Source: Opitutus sp. GAS368
Lineage (GTDB): Bacteria; Verrucomicrobiota; Verrucomicrobiia; Opitutales; Opitutaceae
Assembly: GCA_945903465.1 (NCBI GenBank)
Contig: CAMDOF010000031.1
Location: forward strand, 1-55,869
DNA: 55,869 nt
Reading direction: 5' to 3'
How positions within the stretch are numbered: position 1 is the first letter of the stretch; the number at the start of each line of letters is the position of its first letter. Under the pieces are notes generated by a model, which worked only from the letters and a program-made list of their open reading frames with translations, did not search any database and was not told where the DNA came from. A program made the position numbers and the translations under genes. This document shows positions 1 to 12,442 of this stretch, piece after piece.

Positions 1-1
1 T

Positions 2-1063
2 GGCCGGCTTCAAGTCGGCGCAGGCGAGATGAAACCCCCGTTCCAATTTCGGCGCGGAGCTGCGCTTGATTTCGACGGCCCATAATTTGCCGCCTGGCAG
101 GGTGAGGACCAGATCGATTTCCGCGCCGGCCGCGGTCCGGTAGAAATTAGCCTCGGTCCCGCGGGGTGCCAGCACGAGCAGGGTCTCAAGTACGAAACTC
201 TCCCAGCTCGGGCCGACCACGGGGTGCCCGAGCAGTTGCTCCTTGTTCCCCAAGCCGAGCAAGGCGTGGACGAGGCCGCTGTCGCGCACGAAGACTCTCG
301 GCGATTTGACGAGGCGTTTGCCGACGTTGCGATGCCATGGGGACAATCGGCGCACGAGCAGCAGATCGACCAGCAGATCAAGGTAGCGGGCCACCGTCTT
401 GCCGTCGACGCCGAGCCCTTGGGCCAGCGTGGCCGCGTTGTGCATCCCGGCCTGATGGTGCGCGAGCATCGTCCAGAAACGCCGCAGCGTTTCAGCCGGG
501 ATGCGGGAGCCAAACTGCGGAACATCGCGCTCAAGATAGGTGCGGATGAAATCTTCCCGCCAGTCCAGGCTGATCCGGTCGTTCGCAGCTAGGAAACTCG
601 CGGGAAACCCACCGCGAATCCAGAGGCGGTCCATCCGTTCGCCATCAACTTCAGTCGCATCGAAGGGAGTCAACTCCAAGTATGAAATCCGCCCGGCCAG
701 ACTTTCTCCGGACTGCTTCAGCAACTCGACCGAAGCCGATCCAAGGAGCAGGAATCGGCCGCCTGCTTTCCCGCGCCGCCGGCCCTGATCAATCAGTCCG
801 CGCAGAATCTGGAAAATCTCCGGCGCACGATGCACCTCGTCCAAAATGACCAACTTGTCTTCGTGCTCCGCGAGGTAGCGGCCCGCATCCGCGAGCTTCG
901 CGCGGTCGGCCGGCGATTCGAGGTCGAGATAGAGGGAAGGTCGCGTCGCTCCCATCTCCAGGGCTAGCGTGGTCTTGCCCACCTGCCGCGGCCCCAACAG
1001 AGCAACGGCCGGGCTACGGTCGATGGCCTCGTCAAGTTTGTCATGGATCCGGCGTTTTATCAT
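2..1063 (-). CDS. DUF4143-type ATP-binding protein, C-terminus cut by window edge
   Basis: This is an AAA-type ATPase of the AAA_14/DUF4143 family. The start ATG is at 1063 and 354 codons are open to the left edge, so the C-terminus is missing. Seen directly: a Walker A loop GPRQVGKTT at residues 24-32, a Walker B LVILDE at 71-76, and a sensor-like LLGSAS near 106-111. The C-terminal half has a winged-helix-like stretch and then an EIDLV...VEIKRS pattern, which resembles the PD-(D/E)XK nuclease fold of the DUF4143 domain. Known of the family: such proteins are common and poorly characterised, often accessory or toxin-antitoxin-like, and no substrate can be named here. It is divergent from the sigma factor gene on its right, with about 190 bases between the preferred starts. 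Confidence 0.85.
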   Translation of the reverse strand, partial: MIKRRIHDKLDEAIDRSPAVALLGPRQVGKTTLALEMGATRPSLYLDLESPADRAKLADAGRYLAEHEDKLVILDEVHRAPEIFQILRGLIDQGRRRGKAGGRFLLLGSASVELLKQSGESLAGRISYLELTPFDATEVDGERMDRLWIRGGFPASFLAANDRISLDWREDFIRTYLERDVPQFGSRIPAETLRRFWTMLAHHQAGMHNAATLAQGLGVDGKTVARYLDLLVDLLLVRRLSPWHRNVGKRLVKSPRVFVRDSGLVHALLGLGNKEQLLGHPVVGPSWESFVLETLLVLAPRGTEANFYRTAAGAEIDLVLTLPGGKLWAVEIKRSSAPKLERGFHLACADLKPA

Positions 1064-1254
1064 CCTCGCAATCGTGGCGCGTGATGCCAGATTTGCAAGG
1101 ATGCCATTTGCGCCCTTCGGCGCGCTCTGAGCCGCCATCACGTGTTCTCTTCAGACGAGAGAAGGCGGTGGGCGGGATTGGCGCGATCCCCTTTGCACTT
1201 GCGTCGCTCCGCATCGGGGGCCACCGCTTCGACGCCATTTTGGCCCAGCCCGCC

Positions 1255-1806
1255 GTGAGTCTACCAACGCCGCAACGCCTGCCGACCGCTGAAGAGAACC
1301 GCTGGTTCTCGGAGGAAGTGCATGTGCACGAGCCGTCGTTGCGGGCGTATCTGCGCGCGCAGTATCCCTTCGCGCCGGATATCGACGATGTCGTGCAGGA
1401 GTCGTTTCTCCGGCTGTGGAAAGTTCGCATGAGCCAGCCCGTCCGCTATGCGAAGGCGCTTTTGTTCAAGGTCGCGCGGCACCTCGTGATCGACACAGCG
1501 CGGCGAAATCACATTTCCCCGATCGATCCCGTAACAGATTTGGCCGCCCTGCCCGTCATAGATGAGGGAAGGCCGGGTCCCGCGGAGGCTGCCTGCAAAC
1601 GCGAAGAAATCGTCTTGCTCGCGGCCGCCATCGATTCCCTGCCCGCCCGTTGCCGTGAAATCCTCATTCTTCGCAAACTCCGTGGCGTGCCGCAAAAGGC
1701 GATCGCCGCCCAGCTTGGCCTCTCGGAACAAACCGTGCAGGTCCAGGTGTCCCGCGGCGTGCGCCGATGCGAAGAGTTTTTGAGAACCCACGGAGTTCAG
1801 CCCTGA
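1255..1806 (+). CDS. ECF sigma factor, FecI-like
   Basis: RNA polymerase sigma-70 factor of the extracytoplasmic-function class. Region 2 is seen in DIDDVVQESFLRLWK followed by ALLFKVARHLVIDTARRN, and region 4 in LPARCREILILRKLRGVPQKA and the helix-turn-helix LSEQTVQVQVSRGVRR. The reading frame is open from an ATG at 1081, but the first 58 codons have no sigma-like sequence and would leave only 17 bases to the divergent ATPase gene. I therefore prefer the GTG at 1255, giving 183 residues, the usual size of FecI proteins. No Shine-Dalgarno sequence supports either start. The FecR gene starts 8 bases downstream, so the two are almost certainly co-transcribed. It probably directs transcription of an envelope-related target set; the target is not identified. 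Confidence 0.88.
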   Translation: MSLPTPQRLPTAEENRWFSEEVHVHEPSLRAYLRAQYPFAPDIDDVVQESFLRLWKVRMSQPVRYAKALLFKVARHLVIDTARRNHISPIDPVTDLAALPVIDEGRPGPAEAACKREEIVLLAAAIDSLPARCREILILRKLRGVPQKAIAAQLGLSEQTVQVQVSRGVRRCEEFLRTHGVQP

Positions 1807-1813
1807 TCCGACC

Positions 1814-2881
1814 ATGAGACGTCAACCTTCATTCGAACGCGATCGCGCCGGGACGGACTCTCCGCGGGTGTCGGCCGCCATCCGCGAAGCGGCGGCCGAC
1901 TGGGTGGCTCGTCGCGATGCCGGACTGTCGACCCAAGCGGAACTCGACTACGCCGCGTGGCTCGAGGCAGACCCGGCGCATCGCACCGCGCTGAACGCAC
2001 TCGATTTCGCGTGGAAGACCTTGGACCGCCCGTTGGCCAGCGGCGCGGCCGACGCGGTGCTGGGCGAACTCGCCCACCGCGCCCGGCAAAGGCGCCGGCG
2101 GCGCACGGTTGCGTGCGGGCTTGCGTCGCTGGCCCTGCTCGTCGGCGCCGGTCTCGGCTGGCAGGCTTGGCGCCCGCCGTCCGATTTGAGATCGCCCGCG
2201 ATGGTCTCAGCGGTCGTTTTGCTGCCGTCGATTCAGGCGCTGCCCGATGGCTCGGTCGCCGAGTTGCGCGACGGGGCGGAGATCACGGTCGAGTTCACCG
2301 ATGCACAGCGTCGGGTGGTGCTACGGCGCGGGGAGGCCTATTTCAAAGTGGCGAAGAATCCGGCGCGGCCCTTCATCGTCGCCGCGGGCACGGTGGAAGT
2401 GCGTGCGGTCGGCACGGCCTTTTCGGTCGATTTCGGCAAGACTGCAGTCGATGTGCTGGTGACCGAAGGCACCGTCGCGGTCGCGTTGGCCCCGGCTGAG
2501 GCCGCGCGGCCCGACGTGACGCAGTCGAAGGCAGAACCGCTCCTGGTCGGCGCCGGTCACGGTGCCACCGTCCTCACCGCTGCGCCCCAACCCGAATCGG
2601 AAAGTCGCCCGGTGTCTGCTGCGGATTTCCAATCTCGCCTCGCGTGGCGCCGCCCGCGGTTGGAATTCTCTGGCACGCCGCTCATCGAAGCCGTCGCGCT
2701 GATCAACCGCCACAACCGCGTGCAGTTCATCATCGAAGATCCCGAGTTGGCGCGCACGCGGGTCAGCGGTATTTTCGGCGCGGTGAACACCGACGCATTC
2801 GTCCGCCTGCTCGCAGCCAGTTTCGACGTCCAATCCGAGCGGCGCGGCGCCGACGAGATCATTCTACGAAGAAACCCATAA
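1814..2881 (+). CDS. FecR-family anti-sigma factor / transmembrane regulator
   Basis: Anti-sigma regulator of the FecR family, 355 residues, that should control the upstream sigma factor from the inner membrane. Domains in order: an N-terminal cytoplasmic DUF4880-like segment (AADWVARRDAGLS...AWLEADPAHRTALN, about residues 17-60), one transmembrane helix (VACGLASLALLVGAGLGW, about 96-113), and the periplasmic FecR domain (LPDGSVAELRDGAEI through GTAFSVDF, about 140-215). A C-terminal STN/DUF4974-like module follows (FSGTPLIEAVALINRHN...VSGIFGAVNTDAFVRLLAASF, about 283-345). In classical systems the FecR periplasmic part is contacted by a TonB receptor N-terminal signalling domain; no receptor gene is adjacent here, and the next gene is a PSD1 protein. 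The start ATG lies 8 bases after the sigma stop codon. Confidence 0.88.
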   Translation: MRRQPSFERDRAGTDSPRVSAAIREAAADWVARRDAGLSTQAELDYAAWLEADPAHRTALNALDFAWKTLDRPLASGAADAVLGELAHRARQRRRRRTVACGLASLALLVGAGLGWQAWRPPSDLRSPAMVSAVVLLPSIQALPDGSVAELRDGAEITVEFTDAQRRVVLRRGEAYFKVAKNPARPFIVAAGTVEVRAVGTAFSVDFGKTAVDVLVTEGTVAVALAPAEAARPDVTQSKAEPLLVGAGHGATVLTAAPQPESESRPVSAADFQSRLAWRRPRLEFSGTPLIEAVALINRHNRVQFIIEDPELARTRVSGIFGAVNTDAFVRLLAASFDVQSERRGADEIILRRNP

Positions 2882-3190
2882 CGCCGGGGGGAACTCAACG
2901 TGGCACCCGCCTCACGCCAATTGCTTAACCCGCCAAAGGGCGGGAATCCCACGAGCCCCACCCAACCAAGTTCCGCCGGGCGCCAGTCACCACGCGCGCT
3001 CGTCCGGCCTCGGGAAAACACCCTCCGCTCGTTTCAAATATCTCCTGCAAAACCCTTGAGCTCCTAACCATCGCGCCTAATCTCCATCGCCTTGCTTGCT
3101 CGCTCGCGCCGACTCGACTTTGCCTCCCTCTTCCTCGGACCTCACCACCCGCCACTCTTCAGCCGATTGCCCCTTTTCCGTTCAAGCGCC
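2882..3190. other. Intergenic stretch before the PSD1 gene
   Basis: About 310 bases between the FecR stop and the PSD1 start. I see no convincing open frame, hairpin with a T-tract, or strong promoter consensus in it. It should hold the promoter of the PSD1-DUF1501 pair. Confidence 0.4.
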
Positions 3191-5675
<2,485 letters not shown>

Positions 5676-5686
<11 letters not shown>

Positions 5687-7151
5687 TTTTTGCCGCGGTC
5701 CCAGCGCCTCCGGCTGGCACTCCGCCTCTCGCCGCCAGTTCCTGCGCCACGCCGGCGGCGGCTTCGGTCTCCTCGCCCTCAACTCGCTCCTTGCGCGCGA
5801 CGGTCTCCTCGCCGCCCCACCCACCGCCCACCCCGGCCCGTTCGCCGGCACGCCCAATCCTTTCGCGCCCAAAGAACCCCATTTTCCCACCAAGGCAAAA
5901 CGGGTGATCTTTCTGTTTATGTCCGGCGGGCCGAGCCACGTGGATTTGTTCGATCCTAAACCGGAACTAATCCGCCTCGCGGGCCAGCCCATTCCCGAGT
6001 CTTTTGGCACGTTCAAAACCCGCCGCGCCGTCGCGAAAAATAAACTCCTCGCCCCTTTACGTCCTTTCCGCCCCCGCGGGCAATCGGGCATCGAAGTATC
6101 CGACTTCCTTCCCAATATCGCCTCGTGCATCGACGACATCTGCCTGCTCCGCGGCTGCCACGGCGACAGCGTCACGCACCCTGAGTCCGTGTATCAAATG
6201 AACACCGGATCCATTCTGATGGGGCGCCCCAGTCTCGGCTCCTGGGCAACCTATGGACTCGGCACCGAAAACCAGAACATGCCCGCCTTCGTCGTCATGC
6301 CTGATCCGACCGGCTGGGTGAAGGGCGGCGCGCCCGCTTGGGGCAACGGCTACATGCCCGCCACCTTTCAGGGTACGATTCTGCGCGGCGGGGAAACGCC
6401 CATTCTAAACCTCAGCACGCCACCCGGCGTAAGCACCGCGCAACAACAGTCCACGGTCGACTTTATCAACCGCCTCAACCGCGCCAACCTCGGCCCCACG
6501 GACGCTGAGTCCGACCTCGCCGCGCGGATCTCGTCGTACGAGCTCGCCTTTCGGATGCAACAACACGCGCCCGATGTCGTCGATATTTCGAAAGAAACCG
6601 CCGCCACCAAAAAACTCTACGGCCTCGACCAAAAAATCACCGGAGAGTTCGGACTCCGCTGCTTGCTCGCCCGGCGGATGCTCGAACGCGGCGTGCGCTT
6701 TGTGCAACTCTACTGCGGCGATACCAACGGGTGGGACGGGCACTCCGACATGGAGGGGAACCACGCCAAGCTCTGCGCGCAAAGCGATCTGCCCGTCGCG
6801 GGGCTCCTCCAGGATTTAAAATCGCGCGGCCTCCTTGAATCGACGCTCGTGATTTGGGGCGGCGAATTTGGGCGCATGCCCATGAGCGAGGGCGGCAGCG
6901 GCCGCGACCACAACCCCCACGGTTTCTCGATGTGGCTCGCCGGCGGGGGCGTCAAGGGCGGGCAGGTCATCGGCTCGACGGATGCCGTCGGGCTTCGCGC
7001 CGAATCCGAAAAATCCCACGTCCACGATATTCACGCCACCCTCTTGCACCTCCTCGGTCTTGACCACACTCGCCTCACCTTCCGTCACAACGGCCGAAAC
7101 GAACGGCTGACCGATGTCGCGGGCAACGTGATTCAAAAGGTAATCGCCTGA
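5676..7151 (+). CDS. DUF1501 domain protein with Tat signal
   Basis: Protein of the DUF1501 family, distantly related to alkaline phosphatase/sulfatase folds. The ATG at 5676 gives 491 residues. The frame is open further upstream, but that part is the shadow of the PSD1 gene. The N-terminus holds a twin-arginine motif (SRRQFL, about residues 16-21) followed by a hydrophobic stretch FGLLALNSLLA, so export by Tat is likely. Family hallmarks seen: FLFMSGGPSHVDLFDPKP, LLRGCHGDSVTHPESVYQMN, LYCGDTNGWDGHSDMEGN, IWGGEFGRMP and GRDHNPHGFSMWLAGGGVKGG. The histidine and aspartate residues in these motifs suggest a metal site. Overlap with the preceding gene implies joint synthesis and probably a shared function. 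Confidence 0.92.
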
Positions 7152-7161
7152 ACCACGATTA

Positions 7162-7184
7162 GCGCCGGCACCAGCGGCCGGCGC
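7162..7184 (+). terminator. Hairpin after the DUF1501 gene
   Basis: A perfect 8-bp stem GCGCCGGC / GCCGGCGC with a 7-base loop, starting 11 bases after the DUF1501 stop. There is no T-tract, so it may slow or stabilise the transcript end instead of acting as an intrinsic terminator. Confidence 0.35.
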
Positions 7185-7347
7185 GACTACTCCCGCGGAG
7201 GGCCCGACCGTGCTTCTGCCAACTCACCAGAAATCCCGGGCGCTCGTCGACCCAACCCCTCCCCAGCACAGAGCTCGCCCGCAGATCGGGCGCCTTCCTC
7301 ACGAAACATCTCGACCCCTCCGCCTCCGCGCGGCATCTGTCGCGCTC

Positions 7348-8757
7348 ATGCTCGGCGTTGCCCGTCCTTTTTTGCTCTCACGAATTTTTTCCACCTTGTT
7401 GCCTCTGCTCGGTCTTTTCGGTTGCAGCTCGAGCCAACCACCCAAAGCCGCCGCCTCTCGCCCCCCCTTCCAAACTCCGATCATCGGCGTCGTGCCCGCG
7501 GCTCCTGCCGCCAGCGTACCCCAGTTGCCCATCATGCTCGGCATCGATGTTCTCGAGGCCGAGGGATTTGCCAAGGTGAAGGGTAAACGCCTCGGCCTGC
7601 TCACCCATCCCGCGGGGGTCAATCGACGCGGCGTCAGTACCATCGACGTCTTGCGCCGCGCGCCCGAGGTCAAGCTCGTCGCCCTCTTCGCCGCGGAACA
7701 CGGGCTTTACGGCGACCTGCCCGCCTCCGTAAAAGTGCCCAACTTGGTCGACAAACGCACCGGCCTTCAGGTTTTTTCCCTGCACGGCCAAACCCGCCGT
7801 CCCACCAAGGCGATGCTCGAGGGTATCGATGCCCTCGTAATCGATCTGCAAGACATCGGCACCCGTAGTTATACCTTCGCCAGCGCCATGAAATGGACCA
7901 TGGAAGCGTGCTTCGTCCATAACGTCGAAGTCATCATCCTCGACCGTCCCAATCCCCTCGGCGGTCTCAAGGTCGATGGCCCGCTCATGGATGCCCAGTG
8001 GGCGAAAGCCAACTACGTCGGAGCCTTTCGCGTGCCTTATGTCCACGGTCTCACCCTGGGGGAGCTTGCCCGCATGGGCAAAGAGGCGCCGGGCGTTCTG
8101 GAAATTCCCGAGGAGGCCCGGCTCCGCGGCCGGCTCACCGTCGTGCCAATGCGCGGCTGGACGCGCGCGATGCGTTGGCCGGAAACCGGACTCACGTTTG
8201 TGCCCACCTCCGGCGGTATCCAAACTTGGGATGCGGTTCAGGGCTACCCCATGACCGGATTGGGTTCCTATTTTGATCTCAGCCCAAAGGTCAATTTTGA
8301 TATCGGCTTTCGCACCGGCGTCGGCTCCGAACATCTCTTTCGCGGCCTTTCCGCGAACAAGCTGGGGATTAAGTTGGAGGTTCTCGAAAAAGAACTGGCA
8401 GGGCTGCAATCCCAATTACCGGGCCTGCGCTTCCCCAAGGTGAGCGTGCCCAATTCAAAGACAGGGCAACCGGCGACTGGGCTCTATATTCAAATCGTTG
8501 ACTACGACGATTGGCGACCGTGCGAGCTCAATTTCTGGATGATGAAAATCGCCTGTAAATATTCGAAACAGAATCCCTTCGCCGCCACCAAGGGGCGCGA
8601 CTTTAGCGGCTTCATGCGCCACCTCGGCTCCCAGGCCTTTTTCAACGACATCGCCGCCAAGGGCGCCGCCGTCGATGTCGCCGCATGGCTGAGCCAATGG
8701 CGCGAACAGGGCAAAGTCTATCAGGAGCAGAGTAAGCGCTACTGGCTCTATCGGTAA
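7348..8757 (+). CDS. namZ: NamZ-type exo-beta-N-acetylmuramidase (DUF1343), lipoprotein
   Basis: Member of the DUF1343 family (CAZy GH171), whose characterised members release N-acetylmuramic acid from the non-reducing end of peptidoglycan fragments. I start it at the ATG at 7348 (469 residues) because this places a lipoprotein signal at the N-terminus: a hydrophobic stretch FSTLLPLLGLFGC with the lipobox cysteine at residue 26. Family motifs seen in order: LLTHPAGVNRRG, LFAAEHGLYGDLPA, LVIDLQDIGTRSYTF, VIILDRPNPLGG and PYVHGLTLGELA. The middle motifs carry the conserved Glu, His and Asp of the proposed active site. It would act on the outer membrane or in the periplasm during wall recycling or scavenging. 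It sits about 200 bases after the DUF1501 gene on the same strand. Confidence 0.88.
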   Translation: MLGVARPFLLSRIFSTLLPLLGLFGCSSSQPPKAAASRPPFQTPIIGVVPAAPAASVPQLPIMLGIDVLEAEGFAKVKGKRLGLLTHPAGVNRRGVSTIDVLRRAPEVKLVALFAAEHGLYGDLPASVKVPNLVDKRTGLQVFSLHGQTRRPTKAMLEGIDALVIDLQDIGTRSYTFASAMKWTMEACFVHNVEVIILDRPNPLGGLKVDGPLMDAQWAKANYVGAFRVPYVHGLTLGELARMGKEAPGVLEIPEEARLRGRLTVVPMRGWTRAMRWPETGLTFVPTSGGIQTWDAVQGYPMTGLGSYFDLSPKVNFDIGFRTGVGSEHLFRGLSANKLGIKLEVLEKELAGLQSQLPGLRFPKVSVPNSKTGQPATGLYIQIVDYDDWRPCELNFWMMKIACKYSKQNPFAATKGRDFSGFMRHLGSQAFFNDIAAKGAAVDVAAWLSQWREQGKVYQEQSKRYWLYR

Positions 8758-8792
8758 TCACCGCAAGCCACCCGCCACCAGCGCACGCTGCC

Positions 8793-8860
8793 CTCCCCTC
8801 GCGCGCCGCTACCCTCCCCTCGCGCGCCGCTCACTCCCCTCGCGCGCCGCTCACTCCCCG
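8793..8860. repeat. GC-rich tandem repeat, about 20 bp, three copies plus a partial
   Basis: The core CTCCCCTCGCGCGCCGCT recurs at 8793, 8814 and 8834, with a broken fourth copy at 8854. Spacing is 21, 20 and 20 bases. It lies in the convergent space between the namZ and engB genes. No coding function is apparent. Confidence 0.8.
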
Positions 8861-8939
8861 TCCACCCCACCCTCACCGCCGTACGTTCCGCCACCACGCT
8901 GACCACGGCAGGCCGGGGTCCCGTCGGCGATATCTCGCG

Positions 8940-9533
8940 CTACGTTTTCATGGCCCGCTCAATCGAGCCGAGAATCTCGGAACGTCCGCTACCGGTCCGC
9001 GCCGAACTGAGGATAATCTCAGGCATTTCGCTCCTTAGCCCAATCATCGCTTTCTTAAAGAGCTCAACGTTCACCTGCCCCTTCGCCGCCGATTGCTTAT
9101 CCGTCTTCGTGAAAATCAAGGCGAATGGCACATGACCGGTGTCCAGCCAGCGCAAAAACTCCAAGTCGATCGCCTGCGGTGGCAACCGGGAATCAATCAG
9201 GACAAAGATCCGCCGGAGATTTTTCCGACCCGCGAGAAAATCCGCGGTCGCCTCATTGAAATCAGCGCGCTGCGATTTCGCGACGTTCGCATATCCGTAC
9301 CCAGGTAAATCGACGAGTGACCACTTGGCGTTAATCACGAAAAAATTCAACAACTTGGTCTTGCCCGGCGCATCCGAGACCATCGCCAATGCCCGACGTT
9401 CCGTGAGTACGTTAATCAGCGATGATTTTCCGACGTTGGACCGACCGATCAAGGCGAACTCCGGCAGCCCCCAGCGCGGGCATGAGTTTAAATCGGGCGC
9501 GCTGACTTGAAATTCGGCAGAAATAATTCGCAT
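8940..9533 (-). CDS. engB: Ribosome biogenesis GTP-binding protein EngB (YsxC/YihA)
   Basis: Small GTPase of 197 residues, the usual EngB length, needed for assembly of the large ribosomal subunit. All GTP-binding motifs are present: G1 GRSNVGKSS at 30-38, the family-specific DAPGKT after switch I at 54-59, G3 DLPGYG at 75-80, G4 TKTDK at 142-146 and G5 SSA at 176-178. The start ATG at 9533 gives the canonical N-terminus, about 25 residues before the first beta strand. It is convergent with namZ, and no partner gene is adjacent; the NIPSNAP gene upstream lies 298 bases away on the same strand. Confidence 0.96.
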   Translation of the reverse strand: MRIISAEFQVSAPDLNSCPRWGLPEFALIGRSNVGKSSLINVLTERRALAMVSDAPGKTKLLNFFVINAKWSLVDLPGYGYANVAKSQRADFNEATADFLAGRKNLRRIFVLIDSRLPPQAIDLEFLRWLDTGHVPFALIFTKTDKQSAAKGQVNVELFKKAMIGLRSEMPEIILSSARTGSGRSEILGSIERAMKT

Positions 9534-9831
9534 AGAAAACCCATCCTGCCGATCACGCGGTCAGGACGCGAGCTTCCCTCGCGACACGCTGTCATCCGCT
9601 CGATGACGAGGGCTTCACCTCGCCCCAACTCGGGTGATGCCCCGAGCGGCGGTCGATACTCGCCCCCCCAGCCCGACCGGCCGCCTGCGCCCCGCGCCCA
9701 ACCCCACTAAACAGAGGAGCGCGCGGACCGCACCGCGCACCTCCCCACCTTCACCGCACGCCGTGCAATCCAAGCACACTCACGCCGGCTCCCGCCCCGC
9801 GCCGGCGACTTGGATCCGCCGACCACGACAT

Positions 9832-10599
9832 TTATTTGATCGCTGAAAAATCGACCGACTGCAGATAAACCGATTCAACCTTGGCGGTTAACTTACCGTC
9901 TTTTTCGGAGGCCGTCTTCGCCTTGGCCCAATCGGCATCAGCCGCAAAAGCCTTCCATGAGGCCGCCGCGGCCTCGCGACTCGGGTACGCGAGAAAATAG
10001 ATCAGCGTGTTGGCCGCGCCTTTATCCGCATCGACTGGGTGAAAATATCCGAGATTCGTGATCCCGTGCTTCGCAAATAAAGCGATCGTATGATCACGGA
10101 AACGGGCATCCAGCGCGCCTTGTTTTCCGTCCGCCGCAATATAGGTCCGCCGCTCAAAGACCCGCCCGCCCTTGCCTTTGCCCGCCGTCATCACCTTCGA
10201 AAAATCCGTCGCGGAGAGAAACACCGCGTCCACTTTGGACACAATCTTCCCGCCCAGTTCCGACTTCTTTTGCACTTCCTGCCACGTCGCATCCCCTCGA
10301 AACGCCTTCCACGATGCCGCCGCCGCCTCGCGACTCTTGTGCGCCAAAACATAAATCAACGTCGTATCCGCATTGTCCTTGGCATCCGCCGGCACCCAGT
10401 ACCCGACGTTCACCATCCCGTGTTTCTCGATGATTTTTACCGTGTGATCCCTAAATCGCGCGAGCAAATCAGGTGATTTTCCCGGATTCGTCGTGTACGT
10501 CCGCATTTCGTAGACGGGCGCGGTATCCGCCGCAGAGGCGACCGCAAAAGTCGCAAACCAACTGAGCATCAGGAGCAAGGCTTGACAGGGTAATTTCAT
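9832..10599 (-). CDS. Exported protein with two NIPSNAP domains
   Basis: Two tandem NIPSNAP (dimeric alpha/beta barrel) domains after a signal peptide. The start is placed at the ATG at 10599 (MKLPCQALLLML...), giving 255 residues; the frame runs 11 codons further but then lacks a proper signal peptide. The signal ends near VASAADT, about residue 24. Domain one begins at YEMRTYTTNPGK and domain two at FERRTYIAADGK. Both contain the same central pattern of a variant KHG-N-GY/GYF followed by TLIY-LA-SREAAAASWKAF, so the two halves clearly arose by duplication. Known of the family: NIPSNAP proteins are widespread, and in this phylum often exported, but their ligand is unknown. No operon partner is evident. 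Confidence 0.88.
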   Translation of the reverse strand: MKLPCQALLLMLSWFATFAVASAADTAPVYEMRTYTTNPGKSPDLLARFRDHTVKIIEKHGMVNVGYWVPADAKDNADTTLIYVLAHKSREAAAASWKAFRGDATWQEVQKKSELGGKIVSKVDAVFLSATDFSKVMTAGKGKGGRVFERRTYIAADGKQGALDARFRDHTIALFAKHGITNLGYFHPVDADKGAANTLIYFLAYPSREAAAASWKAFAADADWAKAKTASEKDGKLTAKVESVYLQSVDFSAIK

Positions 10600-10705
10600 A
10601 GAGGGAAAGAGCGAAAAACCAACCGTTGGCACGAATCGACCAGAGTCAACGCCGCGTGAGACACCCGCCGGAAAAATCCCACGAATGACCGGCTTGAGCG
10701 GAGAA

Positions 10706-10739
10706 CGGGCTTAAACCCGGCCATCGACGACGATGGCCG
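10706..10739. repeat. REP-like palindromic element
   Basis: Two adjacent small palindromes: CGGGCTTAAACCCG, then CGGCCATCG-ACGA-CGATGGCCG with a perfect 9-bp stem. There is no T-tract. The order and sequence resemble the palindrome near 44337. It lies between the divergent NIPSNAP and cysS genes; the remaining bases from 10600 to 11008 show nothing else I can assign. Confidence 0.55.
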
Positions 10740-11008
10740 ACCCCGCCCACTCTGAACCTCCCGAACGCTGAACCTCGTGCGCTGGTCCGGTCGGCCCGGA
10801 AAATTTTGGCGCTCACAAGGCCATCGCCGCCCGACGGAGCTTGTGCGCTGGCGATCACTCGATCAATTAAATGACTTCGCGGCGAAAATCAGGGTCCGCC
10901 CGGTGCCGAACCACCGCCCTGCAAGCCCCCGGCCGGCCCAAGTCCGGCCAAGGTCGCTCTTGTAGCGCCCACCAAAAAGCTGTAGCCTCTTCCTTTCATA
11001 TTCCGTCT

Positions 11009-12388
<1,380 letters not shown>

Positions 12389-12442
12389 CCCATTCCCTTT
12401 CCGTCCCTGCATTCGTAGGCAGGACTCAAACCCATAGCCACC

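Noticed and set aside
7162..7184. Strong hairpin considered as a full intrinsic terminator
   Set aside because: The stem is perfect but no T-tract follows, so it is listed only with low confidence.
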